A stretch of DNA of 64,000 nt from DATFTE01 sp963802575 (GTDB taxonomy: Bacteria > Acidobacteriota > Terriglobia > Terriglobales > Acidobacteriaceae). Both the position numbers and the translations under genes were made by a program. The notes beneath the pieces were generated by a model. It did no database searches. It was not told the origin of the DNA and saw only the letters and a list, made by a program, of their open reading frames with translations. Below are positions 24,394 through 34,081 of this stretch, piece by piece. The DNA lies in NCBI GenBank assembly GCA_963802575.1, contig CAWDJF010000008.1, positions 372,001 through 436,000 on the forward strand, written 5' to 3'. The first letter of the stretch is position 1. Each line of letters begins with the position of its first letter.

Positions 24394-25655
24394 ACTATGC
24401 CATCGCACTGGCGCTGGTCCTGCTGCTGGGGTTGCTGACACTAGTGTCGTATGTCGAGCGCCTTTACACAGAAGTCGGTAAATTCCTTTCGCGCGAGTTT
24501 CAGGACAACATCGACGCTTTTGAACAAAACGTTGAGCCCCGTCTGGGAATGGGCCGCTCGCGAGCCGCGCTGTCAATGGCAGTTTTGACCCAACTGACCA
24601 CCGCCTCGATCGCGATGCTGGTCGGGTTTACGGTTTTCCGCGATCGCGCATGGAGCTTTCACGAAATCCTGCAAGCTACGCTGGCGCTGGTTCTGATCGT
24701 GATTGTCTTCAATCGATTCTTGCCCTTCGTTTTTTTCTCACGCACCAAGGGGGAATGGCTTGCGAGTTGGGCATTGCTTTTGAAGATTCTGATCTACCTG
24801 GTCTTGCCCGTGACGCTGGTTTTGGGTTTTCTGCAATCGGTGGCGGCGCTAACAAAAGAGCACGCAGAAGAACAACCGGAAACCCAGGCCGAAGCGGTGG
24901 ACGCGCTCATCGAGGCCGGGCAGGAAGAAGGAATCCTCGATGAGAGCAACCGGGAACTGATCCAGTCGGTGGTGGAGTTTGGTGAGAAAACGGTTCGCGA
25001 AGCGATGAAGCCGCGGCCGGAGATTGTGGCAGTGCCGACGAAGACGACGGTGGAGCAGTTCGTCGAGTTGCTGAGGAACAGGCCATTTTCGCGGGTTCCC
25101 GTGTATGAGGGAACCATCCACAACATCAAAGGGATCGTGTACGCGCAAGATATTCTGCAAGTTCCTGATACGGAAGCTGCTAAGCGGACCGTCGACAGCA
25201 TCATGCGTAAGGACGTTTACTTCGTCCCCGAAAGCAAGCTCAGCAGTGATCTGTTGCGCGAGATGCAGAAGAATAACGTCCGCATGGCAGTGGTCGTCGA
25301 TGAGTACGGAGGGGTCGCCGGGTTAGTCACCATCGAAGACCTGGTCGAAGAAATCGTCGGAGAGATTCGCGACGAGCACGAGAAAGCGGAAGTGGTGCGG
25401 GAGAACGATCACAGCTATATCGTCCCTGGAAACATGGATGTGGATCGGCTCGACGAATTGTTCGGAATTCGACCGGAAGGCAAGGAGTCCGCGACCGTTG
25501 CCGGATTGGTAAGCGAACTGGCCGGGCGGATTCCGCGAAAAGGCGAGGTAGTCGAGGACGATGGCTTGCGCTTTGAAGTGCTCGATTCAACGGAACGCCG
25601 GGTCGAGCGGGTGCGTATCTCTCTTGAACAGCCGCGACAGATGAAACTGATATAG
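24390..25655 (+). CDS. CorC/HlyC-type transporter-associated protein (CNNM-CBS)
   Basis: A 421-residue membrane protein: four likely helices in the first 155 residues, then two CBS domains (NRPFSRVPVYEG and RMAVVVDEYGGVAGLVT) and a C-terminal CorC_HlyC domain (YIVPGNMDVDRLDELF). The group includes Mg2+/Co2+ efflux and MpfA-like magnesium exporters. The hemolysin label is historical. It overlaps ybeY by 4 bp and lies 18 bp before era. A second, more canonical paralogue is at 49051. Confidence 0.88.
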   Translation: MNYAIALALVLLLGLLTLVSYVERLYTEVGKFLSREFQDNIDAFEQNVEPRLGMGRSRAALSMAVLTQLTTASIAMLVGFTVFRDRAWSFHEILQATLALVLIVIVFNRFLPFVFFSRTKGEWLASWALLLKILIYLVLPVTLVLGFLQSVAALTKEHAEEQPETQAEAVDALIEAGQEEGILDESNRELIQSVVEFGEKTVREAMKPRPEIVAVPTKTTVEQFVELLRNRPFSRVPVYEGTIHNIKGIVYAQDILQVPDTEAAKRTVDSIMRKDVYFVPESKLSSDLLREMQKNNVRMAVVVDEYGGVAGLVTIEDLVEEIVGEIRDEHEKAEVVRENDHSYIVPGNMDVDRLDELFGIRPEGKESATVAGLVSELAGRIPRKGEVVEDDGLRFEVLDSTERRVERVRISLEQPRQMKLI

Positions 25656-25672
25656 TTTGGACGCGGCATCTT

Positions 25673-26614
25673 ATGTCTTTTCACTCCGGTTTCGTATGCA
25701 TTCTCGGGCGGCCCAATGCGGGTAAGTCGACGCTGCTCAATGCGCTTGTCGGCGAGAAACTCGCCATAATCAGTCCCAAGCCGCAGACCACGCGCAACCG
25801 GATTCTCGGCATCCTCAATCTTCCGAAACAGAAGGGGCGGGTTGGTGGGCAAGTCATTCTTATTGACACCCCCGGTGTTCACAAACCTGACAGCTCTTTG
25901 GGACGAAAGATGATGCAGGAGGTGCGCGAGGCGCTCGAGGGATGCGATCTGGTGCTTCTGATCGTCGACGCTACCAAGCAGTTCGAAAGCAAAGACCAGT
26001 TCGTTGTTGATATGGCGCGCAAGGCTGGCATCCCCGTATTCCTTCTGCTCAACAAAATCGATCTGCTGCGCGGTGGCAAGGAAAAGCTGTTGCCGATGAT
26101 CGAGAACTACCGGCACCTTCACAACTTCAAAGAAGTAATTCCACTCTCTGCCCGTAAGCGCGAAGGGTTCGAGATACTGCTGCAGGAAGTCGTCAAGGGT
26201 TTGCCAGAGGGACCTCACTATTTCCCAGCCGATCAGATCACCGATCAGCCCGTACGCTTTATGGTGGCAGAGATCATTCGTGAACAAGTGATGCTCGGCA
26301 CCAGCGAGGAAGTTCCGTACTCGACCACCGTGGTAATCGAGCAGTTTGAGGAAGGACCTAAATTAGCTCGCATCAGCGCTCTAATTTATTGTGAGCGCGA
26401 GGGGCAGAAGGCCATCCTGATTGGCAAGGGCGGGCAGATGCTGAAGAAGATCGGCACCGCGGCCCGGCTCCAGATTGAGAAGATGCTAGAGACGAAAGTC
26501 TTCCTGGAGTTACTCGTGAAGGTAAAGCAGGATTGGCGTGAATCGCACGATTTTGTCGAAGAATTAGACTGGAGACGTCAACTGGAAAGTCTTGCCGGTG
26601 GGGGTAAGAGCTAA
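25673..26614 (+). CDS. era: GTPase Era
   Basis: A 313-residue ribosome-assembly GTPase that binds the 3' end of 16S rRNA. The G motifs are GRPNAGKST (G1), TTRNRI (G2 region), DTPGVHKP (G3) and NKIDLL (G4). A C-terminal KH domain has GKGGQMLKKIG. It ends the phoH-ybeY-corC-era cluster. A separate promoter for the next gene follows. Confidence 0.96.
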   Translation: MSFHSGFVCILGRPNAGKSTLLNALVGEKLAIISPKPQTTRNRILGILNLPKQKGRVGGQVILIDTPGVHKPDSSLGRKMMQEVREALEGCDLVLLIVDATKQFESKDQFVVDMARKAGIPVFLLLNKIDLLRGGKEKLLPMIENYRHLHNFKEVIPLSARKREGFEILLQEVVKGLPEGPHYFPADQITDQPVRFMVAEIIREQVMLGTSEEVPYSTTVVIEQFEEGPKLARISALIYCEREGQKAILIGKGGQMLKKIGTAARLQIEKMLETKVFLELLVKVKQDWRESHDFVEELDWRRQLESLAGGGKS

Positions 26615-26626
26615 ACTTTATGCCCG

Positions 26627-26655
26627 TTGTAGCGTGATGGGAATCTTTATACAAT
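26627..26655 (+). promoter_or_regulatory. Sigma-70 promoter for the RsbW-like gene
   Basis: TTGTAG (26627-26632), 17-bp spacer, TACAAT (26650-26655). The start codon is 27 nt downstream with an AGGG Shine-Dalgarno. Confidence 0.7.
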
Positions 26656-26682
26656 CCTCTGGCATCTCACTAGGGCGTGACC

Positions 26683-27129
26683 ATGTCGAGTAATTGCGGG
26701 CCGGATGCGAACTTTGAAGCGGATAAGTTGATCTTGAAGTTGAAAGTCACTTTGGCTGCTCACACGGAGGCGGTTGATTCCGTGGTGCAGGGCATCATGG
26801 AAATCGTTCGCAACATGCAATGCATTACCGGTCGAGAAGATGCCATCGAATTGGCCCTCGCTGAAGCTCTCGCCAACGCTGTAGTGCATGGCGCCAAAGC
26901 CGATCCTTCGAAAGTTATTGAATGTGACGTCGCTTGCGACGAGGAACGTGGAATGCTGATAGTCGTGCGCGATCCCGGAAATGGATTCGATCCGAAGAAT
27001 ATTCCCAATCCCATCAAGGGGGAGAACATCTTCTCGAATCACGGTCGCGGAATTTATCTGATCAACCAGCTCATGGATGAAGTGAAGTTTGCCCGGAACG
27101 GCACAGAAATCCACATGATCAAACGCTAG
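26683..27129 (+). CDS. RsbW-like serine kinase / anti-sigma factor (HATPase_c_2)
   Basis: A 148-residue GHKL ATPase-like protein. The N-box is ELALAEALANAVVHGA and the G-box regions are VRDPGNGFDP and NHGRGIYLINQLMD. This layout fits RsbW/SpoIIAB-type kinases that hold sigma factors or phosphorylate STAS antagonists. No STAS or sigma-B partner is adjacent; an RsbU-like phosphatase lies far away at the window end. ATG at 26683 is preferred to GTG at 26677 because AGGG is 7 nt before it. It is convergent with the NtrX-like gene. Confidence 0.87.
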   Translation: MSSNCGPDANFEADKLILKLKVTLAAHTEAVDSVVQGIMEIVRNMQCITGREDAIELALAEALANAVVHGAKADPSKVIECDVACDEERGMLIVVRDPGNGFDPKNIPNPIKGENIFSNHGRGIYLINQLMDEVKFARNGTEIHMIKR

Positions 27130-27135
27130 CCGTCG

Positions 27136-28491
27136 CTATTCCTTCACGGCGATTCCCAGAGTCTTCATCTTTCGGTAGAGATGGCTTCGCTCGAGGCCCA
27201 GAACTTCGGCTGTCCGGCTGACGTTGCCGTGATTTTCGTCAAGCTTCTTGAGGATGTAATCGCGCTCGTAAGCAGCGCGCGCCTGGTGCAGCGTGGAGAA
27301 TTCGGCGCCGCTTCCGCGGCGGCCACCGTCGCGATGCAGTAGCGGAGGAAGGTGCTTGGGGTCGAAGCGGGTGGTGGTGGGATTCATGATGACAATCCGC
27401 TCAATCACGTTCCGCAGTTCTCGAACGTTGCCGGGCCACGCGTACCGCATGAGAATTTCGACCGCATCATCGGTGATCTCTCGCGCCCGGCGTCCGTAGG
27501 CTGCGGAGAACTCCTTCAAGAAATGTCGCGCTAGCAACACCACGTCTTCTTTACGCTCCCGTAAGGGCGGCACGGAAAAGGGAATCACGTTAAGGCGGTA
27601 GAAAAGATCTTCGCGAAAGTTGCCGCGCGAAATTTCCTCTTCTAAATCTTTGTTGGTCGACGCGATAACACGCGCATCGACAGTGATCGGCTCGTCGCTG
27701 CCGACTGGGGCGAAGCGTTGCTCGTCGAGAGTGCGCAATACTTTCGATTGCGTCTTCAAACTCATGTCGCCGACTTCGTCGAGAAACAAAGTTCCGCCAT
27801 TCGCCTTTTGGAACTTGCCTTCTTTGTCGGCAGTGGCGCCCGGGAAAGATCCCTTCTCGTGGCCGAAGAGTTCGCTTTCGATGAGATCCTCCGGGATAGC
27901 AGCACAATTTACTTCAACAAATGTTTCATCCTTGCGCTGACTCTGTGCATGGATGGCGTGGGCCACTAACTCTTTTCCGGTGCCGGACTCTCCGTAAATC
28001 AGCACGCGTCCATTGGTGGGGGCCATCACCTGGATTTGCTGGCGCAATGCTTTCATCGGGATGCTTTCGCCCACGATCACGCTGCGCGGCGTCAGTTGCT
28101 TTTTGAGATCGCGATTCTCTTCGCGCAATCGCTTGGCGTCGATCGCGTGTTTCACCAGAATCAAGGTCTTGTCGAGCGAAAGCGGTTTTTCCAGGAAATC
28201 ATAGGCGCCGAGTTTGGTCGCGCGCACGGCAGTTTCGATAGTGCCGTGCCCAGAGATCATGATGACTTCGGGAGCGTTATCGAGCTCGCGAATCTTCACC
28301 AGAGCTTCCAACCCGTCCATGCCAGGCAGCCATACATCGAGCAACACGACATCAAAAGCGCGTTTGTTGAGGAGATCAAGGCCGGCCTCTGCGCTTTCGG
28401 CCACAGCGGACTTGTAGCCTTCGTCCTCAAGAACGCCCTTCAGCGACTGGCGAATGCCGGACTCGTCATCGACTACAAGAATATTAGGCAT
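27136..28491 (-). CDS. Sigma-54-type response regulator, NtrX/AtoC-like, with altered GAFTGA loop
   Basis: A 451-residue protein: a receiver domain (NILVVDDE, phospho-Asp in VVLLDVWLPGMDG, KPLSLDK), an AAA+ domain (Walker A YGESGTGKE, Walker B GGTLFLDEVGD) and a Fis-type HTH (NVSRTAEVLGLERSHLYRKM). The sigma-54-contacting loop, normally GAFTGA, reads GSFPGA: the key Thr is replaced by Pro. The ATG at 28491 lies inside the end of the upstream kinase gene (stop at 28484), so the pair is translationally coupled. The response domain is intact, so it may act without sigma-54. Confidence 0.9.
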   Translation of the reverse strand: MPNILVVDDESGIRQSLKGVLEDEGYKSAVAESAEAGLDLLNKRAFDVVLLDVWLPGMDGLEALVKIRELDNAPEVIMISGHGTIETAVRATKLGAYDFLEKPLSLDKTLILVKHAIDAKRLREENRDLKKQLTPRSVIVGESIPMKALRQQIQVMAPTNGRVLIYGESGTGKELVAHAIHAQSQRKDETFVEVNCAAIPEDLIESELFGHEKGSFPGATADKEGKFQKANGGTLFLDEVGDMSLKTQSKVLRTLDEQRFAPVGSDEPITVDARVIASTNKDLEEEISRGNFREDLFYRLNVIPFSVPPLRERKEDVVLLARHFLKEFSAAYGRRAREITDDAVEILMRYAWPGNVRELRNVIERIVIMNPTTTRFDPKHLPPLLHRDGGRRGSGAEFSTLHQARAAYERDYILKKLDENHGNVSRTAEVLGLERSHLYRKMKTLGIAVKE

Positions 28492-30733
28492 GCTGGCTGA
28501 CAACCGCCGTTCCTACGCTTTCTGTTGCCACCGGGAGTTCCACCACAAAGCGCGCTCCTACCGGCTGATTTTCCTCCACGCGAATTGAGCCACGGTGATC
28601 TTCGATGATGCGGCTGACGATGGCCAGCCCGAGTCCGGTGCCGCGCTTCTTGGTCGAAAAGTAAGGCAGAAACAAGCGTTCTTTCAACTCTTGCGTAACG
28701 CCGTGACCGGTGTCGGACACCGTGATCTCCACTGCGTCGCGGCTGGCCACTAACGCGGTAACGATGCTGATCTCCCGTACCATCGACGACTGCACGGCTT
28801 CGGCCGCGTTGTCGACCAGGTTGGCTAAGGCGCGCTTTATCGCGTCGGGATCGGCCATCACTCGAGGCAAGCCATCGCCCAGCGAAGTCTGCACCCGCAC
28901 GTTGTCGAGCCGGCCGTCGAACATGGCGAGGGTGTTTTCAATAATCGCGTTAATGTCGGCGGGTTGAGGCTTGGACGCGGGGAAGCGAGCCAGTGTCGAG
29001 AACTCGTCCACCAGCGTGCGCACGGTTTCGACTGCACCGGAGATGGTCTCGGCGCAGCTGTTGATGATCTGCACCGAAGCGGCGTCGACTTGCTTGCCTC
29101 GCTCCAGGTGGCGGCGGATGCGCTCCGCGGAAAGTGCGATGGGAGTCAGCGGGTTCTTGATCTCGTGAGCCACCCGGCGCGCCACTTCGCGCCATGCCGC
29201 TTGCTTTTGTGCCTTCAACAGATCTGACAGATCTTCGAAGACGAGCACATAACCCAGTCTCTGGTGCTCGTGTTGAAGCGTAGCCACGGTGACGGCGGCG
29301 TTAATTTTCTCTCCGGGCAATACTAGTTCCAACTGCGTCGTGGTGGTCCCCATGCGGTCGGCTCGGCGCAGAAGAGGCTCGAGATCTTCGACTACTTCGC
29401 GGGGGAACAAGTCCGGCAGCGCGGCGCCAATCAGTAATGCAGGCTTGCCGGAATCTCCACCTACCGGGTGAAACATACGCAGCAGCGCGTGGTTGACGTG
29501 GGTGACGCGGCGAGCGGCATCGAGGGAGATCACACCCGTCGGAATGCTTTCGAGAATGGTCTCGATATGGCGGCGGCGCTGCTCCAGAGCTTCGTTCGCA
29601 AGACGTACTTCGCGGCTTGAAGTTTCGATTTGACGGCGGCTTCCTTCCAGTTCTTCGGCCATGCGGTTGAAGGAGCGGACCAGGTCCCCGATTTCGTCGG
29701 CAGCACGAACTTCCACGCGATAGTCCAGTCGGCCGCGCGAAATTTCTTGCATGGCCTCGGCCAGCGCGGCAACCGGGCGTGTCACCAATTTCGACAAAAA
29801 CAAGGCCAGCCAAGTGGTCGCAAACAGCACCAGCACCGTCAGAAGCAGCAGGTAGCCCATGTACGTGCGGCGCAGCAGTTTCCGGCTGGCGGCGAGTTCA
29901 AGATAGCGTTGCTGGCTGGTCTCGATCTGTTTCACGGTTTCCGAGAATTTCTGGGGCAGAGGCATGGCTACGAGAATCATGCCGTGGTCACCCACTGGAG
30001 CTGTGCCCAAAATGTATTCCGTTTTATCCCAGGTGAAGTGGGCCGGCAGATTTGCCAGAAGCGGTTGATGTGGGAGCTTCGCGCGTAACAGAGGCCATGG
30101 AGCAGGAGCGCCAAAACTGGCCTCTGCATTTCCATCTTCGATAGCGAACGCAAAGCCGCCTTCCAGTGTCGGCTCATGCCGGCGGAATACGTTTACGACA
30201 GAAGAGAAACTGTGTCCCGCGAATGCTCGCTCCGTTTCCGGAGATGACGCGATGACAAACGCCTCGGCGCTGGCGTTCTGCGAGGCGTAGTTCGAAATCA
30301 TCGATGCCATAGCCGCCGTATCCTGGCGCACAGCTTCCACCGGTTGAGAAAACCACTTGTCGATCGAGCGGTTCATCAGACCGTAGGCAAACCAGAACAT
30401 CATGATGACGGGCAGGAACGACAACAGCAATCCCGCCACTACCAGGCGCGTGCGCAGTTTCGAACCCAGAACGCCGAGGCGCCGTTCCGCGAAGAGTTTC
30501 AGTAGATTGCGCGCCAGCACGAACGTTAACGCCACAAACAACAAGAAGATGACTGCGGAAAGGGCTGCGAAGAAGATGAGTTGCTGATTGCTGTCGGGCG
30601 TCAGAGTCAGATTGAACGAGGTTTGCCAGAGGATAACGGCAAAAAGCACCAGCACTCCGGCAGTCAGCGAAAAGATAACGCGCCGACGGCGGCCTGAGTT
30701 GTCTTCCGGTCGAATTGGATTCGAAGCCGACAT
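28484..30733 (-). CDS. NtrY-like sensor histidine kinase
   Basis: A 749-residue membrane kinase. Two N-terminal helices and a third (VVAGLLLSFLPVIMMFWF) precede a periplasmic sensor of about 190 residues. Then come a transmembrane helix near YMGYLLLLTVLVLFATTW, a HAMP domain (KLVTRPVAALAEAMQEIS), a PAS domain (HIETILESIPTGVISLD), HisKA with the phospho-His in VAHEIKNPLTP, and the ATPase domain (LVDNAAEAV, SDTGHGV, GTGLGLAIV). This domain order is that of NtrY. It forms a two-gene operon with the regulator that follows. Confidence 0.92.
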   Translation of the reverse strand: MSASNPIRPEDNSGRRRRVIFSLTAGVLVLFAVILWQTSFNLTLTPDSNQQLIFFAALSAVIFLLFVALTFVLARNLLKLFAERRLGVLGSKLRTRLVVAGLLLSFLPVIMMFWFAYGLMNRSIDKWFSQPVEAVRQDTAAMASMISNYASQNASAEAFVIASSPETERAFAGHSFSSVVNVFRRHEPTLEGGFAFAIEDGNAEASFGAPAPWPLLRAKLPHQPLLANLPAHFTWDKTEYILGTAPVGDHGMILVAMPLPQKFSETVKQIETSQQRYLELAASRKLLRRTYMGYLLLLTVLVLFATTWLALFLSKLVTRPVAALAEAMQEISRGRLDYRVEVRAADEIGDLVRSFNRMAEELEGSRRQIETSSREVRLANEALEQRRRHIETILESIPTGVISLDAARRVTHVNHALLRMFHPVGGDSGKPALLIGAALPDLFPREVVEDLEPLLRRADRMGTTTTQLELVLPGEKINAAVTVATLQHEHQRLGYVLVFEDLSDLLKAQKQAAWREVARRVAHEIKNPLTPIALSAERIRRHLERGKQVDAASVQIINSCAETISGAVETVRTLVDEFSTLARFPASKPQPADINAIIENTLAMFDGRLDNVRVQTSLGDGLPRVMADPDAIKRALANLVDNAAEAVQSSMVREISIVTALVASRDAVEITVSDTGHGVTQELKERLFLPYFSTKKRGTGLGLAIVSRIIEDHRGSIRVEENQPVGARFVVELPVATESVGTAVVSQHA

Positions 30734-30792
30734 CCCTCGATCGTTCCTCTTGCCGAGCCTCGGAAAAATGCAGGTTCGGCGCGCCCCTAGTC

Positions 30793-30798
30793 ATTATA
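30793..30798 (-). promoter_or_regulatory. Candidate -10 box for the NtrY-like operon
   Basis: TATAAT on the minus strand, about 60 nt before the start codon, with GAGGG just ahead of the ATG. No clear -35. Confidence 0.35.
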
Positions 30799-31006
30799 AG
30801 CCGGACCCCTCACTCGACTGCGAGTTCGCAGATCCCGCACGTGAACAGTTTGGTCCTCTTACTTCCGGTCATGTCCCACAGCAACTTGGAGAAGGCTTAG
30901 GCTCACAAAATTTCGTGTTGGCGTGTGGTTGCGAGCGATCTCGCAAAGTCAGGGTAACGGAGCGAAGCGGTACAGGTACCAAAGTTACTGGTGTCATATT
31001 CCATCT

Positions 31007-31038
31007 GCGTTGACAATTTATGTCAACGCGATAGGCTG
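31007..31038 (+). promoter_or_regulatory. pil operon promoter with perfect palindromic operator
   Basis: A -35 TTGACA (31010-31015) and a -10-like TAGGCT (31032-31037) with a 16-bp spacer. The -35 is embedded in a perfect inverted repeat: GCGTTGACA (31007-31015), ATTTA, TGTCAACGC (31021-31029). A dimeric regulator bound there would cover the -35 and block or modulate RNA polymerase. It is the only strong promoter-like signal in the 389-bp gap between the NtrY-like gene and pilB. Confidence 0.65.
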
Positions 31039-31122
31039 CAATTCTCCCCTATTAAAAGCAGCGACTTCGCGCGAGCAAGAAGTCATAGCTATCTCTCTGC
31101 CGCTCAGATAGGAGATCGAGGC

Positions 31123-32839
31123 ATGTCTCAACGGCTGGGTGATCTTCTCGTCAAAGAGAAGGTCATTACCCCAGAGCAGTTGCAACAGGCGACCAAGGTC
31201 CAGAAGGAGACGAACTGTCGCCTGGGATCGGCATTGGTCAAGTTGGGCTTCCTCAGCGATGAGGACGTCACTAACTTCCTTTCCCGGCAGTATGGCGTTC
31301 CCGCGATTAATCTCTCTTACTTCGAAATCGATCCCTCCGTCGTCAAGTTGATTCCGTTTGAAACCGCGAAGAGATACCAGATCCTGCCGCTGAGCCGCGT
31401 GGGCGCGTCGCTCACGATCGCCATGGTCGATCCCACCAACGTCTTCGCCATGGACGATATCAAGTTCATGACCGGTTTCAATATCGAACCGGTGGTGGCG
31501 TCAGAGAGTTCGATCATCTCGGGGATAGAGAAAGCCTACGGAAGCAGCCAGGAGGAAGATCTTGAGCAGGTAATGCAGTCGATGACGGATATGGGCGAAG
31601 CCGACGTCGAACTGCAATCGGAAGAGCAGGAGATGGACTTGGCCGACCTGGAAAAGGCGGCCGACGAAGCTCCCATTGTGAAGTTGGTGAACCTGGTACT
31701 CACTGACGCGGTGAAGCGCGGGGCCAGCGACATTCACATGGAGCCCTACGAAAAAGAATTCCGCGTGCGCTTCCGTATTGACGGTGTGCTGCAGTCGATC
31801 ATGTCTCCGCCACTGAAGTTGAAAGATGCCATCACTTCGCGCGTGAAGATCATGTCGAAGCTCGACATCAGCGAAAAGCGGCTTCCGCAGGACGGCCGCA
31901 TCATGCTGAAGATGCAGATCGGCGGAAAGAAGAAGCAGCTCGACTTCCGCGTCAGCACACTGCCAACGCTGTGGGGCGAGAAAATCGTGCTCCGGTTGCT
32001 CGACAAGGAAAACCTGCGGCTCGACATGACCAAGCTCGGATTCGAAGCAGAGTCGCTGGTCAAGTTCGAGAAAGCCATTCTTAAGCCGTACGGCATGGTG
32101 CTGGTGACCGGTCCCACGGGATCGGGCAAGACCAACACTCTCTATTCCTCGATCGCGCGTCTGAACCAACCCGACACCAACATTATGACCGCCGAAGATC
32201 CGGTGGAATTCCAGTTGGGTGGAGTCAACCAGGTACAGATGAAAGAGCAGATCGGCCTGAACTTTGCGGCCGCGCTGCGCGCCTTTTTGCGACAGGATCC
32301 CAACATCATTCTGGTCGGCGAGATTCGAGACTTCGAAACCGCCGAAATCGCCATTAAAGCCGCTCTCACGGGGCACTTGGTCCTTTCTACTCTGCATACC
32401 AACGGCGCTCCGGAAACCATCACCCGACTGATGAACATGGGTATCGAGCCGTTCCTGGTGGCGACCTCCGTGCACTTGATCTGTGCGCAAAGACTGATCC
32501 GGCGAATTTGCAAGGAATGCATCGAGCAGGTTGAAGTTCCGGTGCAGACGCTGATTGAAGAAGGCTTTTCGCCGGAAGAGGCCAAGACCGTAAAGATCAT
32601 GAAAGGGCAAGGGCTGTGGAGTTTGCAACAACACCGGCTACAAGGGTCGTTGCGGCTTGTACGAAGTGATGGAAGTGGACGACGAAATCAAAGAGTTGGT
32701 GCTGGTGGGCGCATCCGCCGTGGAGTTGAAAAAGAAAGCGATCGAGCGCGGCATGATTACGTTGCGGCGCAGCGGGCTCATCAAGGTAGCTGCGGGCATG
32801 ACCACGTTGGAAGAAGTCGCCCGCGAAACGATTCACTAG
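31123..32839 (+). pseudogene. pilB: Type IV pilus assembly ATPase PilB, disrupted by one inserted base
   Basis: About 572 residues if repaired. The N-terminal MshEN domain has two RLG-type motifs (RLGDLLVKEKVITPEQL; RLGSALVKLGFLSDEDV), the pattern that binds cyclic di-GMP in MshE. Then come Walker A GPTGSGKTNT, the Asp box region, Walker B ILVGEIRDFETAEIA and HLVLSTLHTN. An extra base at about 32614 shifts the frame exactly at the zinc knuckle. The repaired frame reads GCGVCNNTGYKGRCGLYEVM and continues to 32839, whereas the literal frame runs into unrelated residues to 32865. The start is ATG at 31123 behind ATAGGAG. Error versus real mutation is not decided. Confidence 0.88.
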
Positions 32840-32871
32840 ATTTTGCAAGGCAGGGAAGGAAATAAAACGTT

Positions 32872-34003
32872 ATGGCGCTCTCGTTAAGCGATTTGTTGAA
32901 GCGGATGTTGGAAATGGGCGGCAGCGATCTTCATATCACCACCAACTCGCCGCCGCAAATTCGTGTACACGGTCACCTGGTTCCGCTGGATCTGCCGCAG
33001 TTGACGCCGGCCGACACTAAACAGCTGGCCTACAGCGTGATGACCGATTCGCAGAAGCACCGCTTCGAAGAAAATCTCGAACTCGACTTCTCGTTCGGCT
33101 TGAAGGGACTGGCCCGCTTCCGTGCCAACACCTTCAACCAACGGGGAGCAACGGCTGCGGTCTTCCGTCTCATTCCTTTCGAGATCAAGTCTTTCAACCA
33201 GCTGGGACTTCCAGCGGTCGTCAGCAAGTTGTGCGACAAGCCGCGCGGTTTGGTGCTGGTCACCGGGCCGACGGGTTCCGGCAAAGTCGACCACGCTCGC
33301 CGCCATGATCGACAAGATCAATACCGAGCGCCACGATCACATTCTCACCATCGAGGATCCAATCGAATTCGTGCACATGAACAAGAACTGCGTGGTGAAC
33401 CAGCGCGAGCTCCACGCCGACACCAAGAGCTTTACCGACGCGTTGCGCGCCGCGCTTCGTGAAGATCCCGACGTGGTGCTGATCGGCGAAATGCGCGATC
33501 TGGAAACCGTCGAATCTGCGCTGCGTATCGCCGAGACGGGCCACTTGACGTTCGGCACGCTGCACACCAACAACGCATCATCCACGATCAACCGTATTAT
33601 CGACGTCTTCCCGGCGCACCAGCAGCCGCAGATTCGCGCCCAGTTATCGCTGGTGCTCGAAGGCATCATGTGCCAAAGCCTGCTGCCCAAGTCAGACGGC
33701 AAGGGGCGTGCAATGTGCATGGAAATCATGGTGCCCAACGCCGCTATCCGCAACCTCATCCGTGAAGACAAGATTCACCAGATCTACTCGGCCATGCAGT
33801 CAGGCCAGGAAAAGTTTGGAATGCAGACGTTCAACCAGTCGCTGGCTACAGCGTATTTCCAGAAACAGATCACGATCGAAACGGCGATGGCTCGATCCAG
33901 TAACCAGGACGAGTTGCAGGAGATGATCGCCCGCGGGGCAGGACTGTTGAACCGTGGTACAGCGGGCGCGGCCGCCAAGGCTGCCGCTCCCGGCAAGCGC
34001 TGA
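32872..34003 (+). pseudogene. pilT: Twitching-motility ATPase PilT, disrupted by one inserted base in Walker A
   Basis: About 377 residues if repaired. The N-terminal PilT segment (SLSDLLKRMLEMGGSDLHIT, ARFRANTFNQ) leads to Walker A GPTGSGK. There an extra A in a run of three (33283-33285) shifts the frame. The next frame continues perfectly with STTLAAMIDKIN, the Asp box LTIEDPIEFVH, Walker B VVLIGEMRDLETVE, the AETGHLTFGTLHTN motif and the AIRNLIRE box. The first part would stop at 33462. It lies 33 bp after pilB. Confidence 0.9.
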
Positions 34004-34081
34004 AGGTTGCGAGATTCAGAGTAAGGTCCGGACCGCAGAAATGCGCGGCCGGGAAAGTAGTCAAGTGAGGAGAGGCGAACC

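Noticed and set aside
30919..30932. Possible sigma-54 promoter upstream of pilB (TGGC...TTGC)
   Set aside because: The GG and GC elements are 9 nt apart instead of 10, which is not tolerated by sigma-54, and the TTGACA promoter with palindrome is closer and better.
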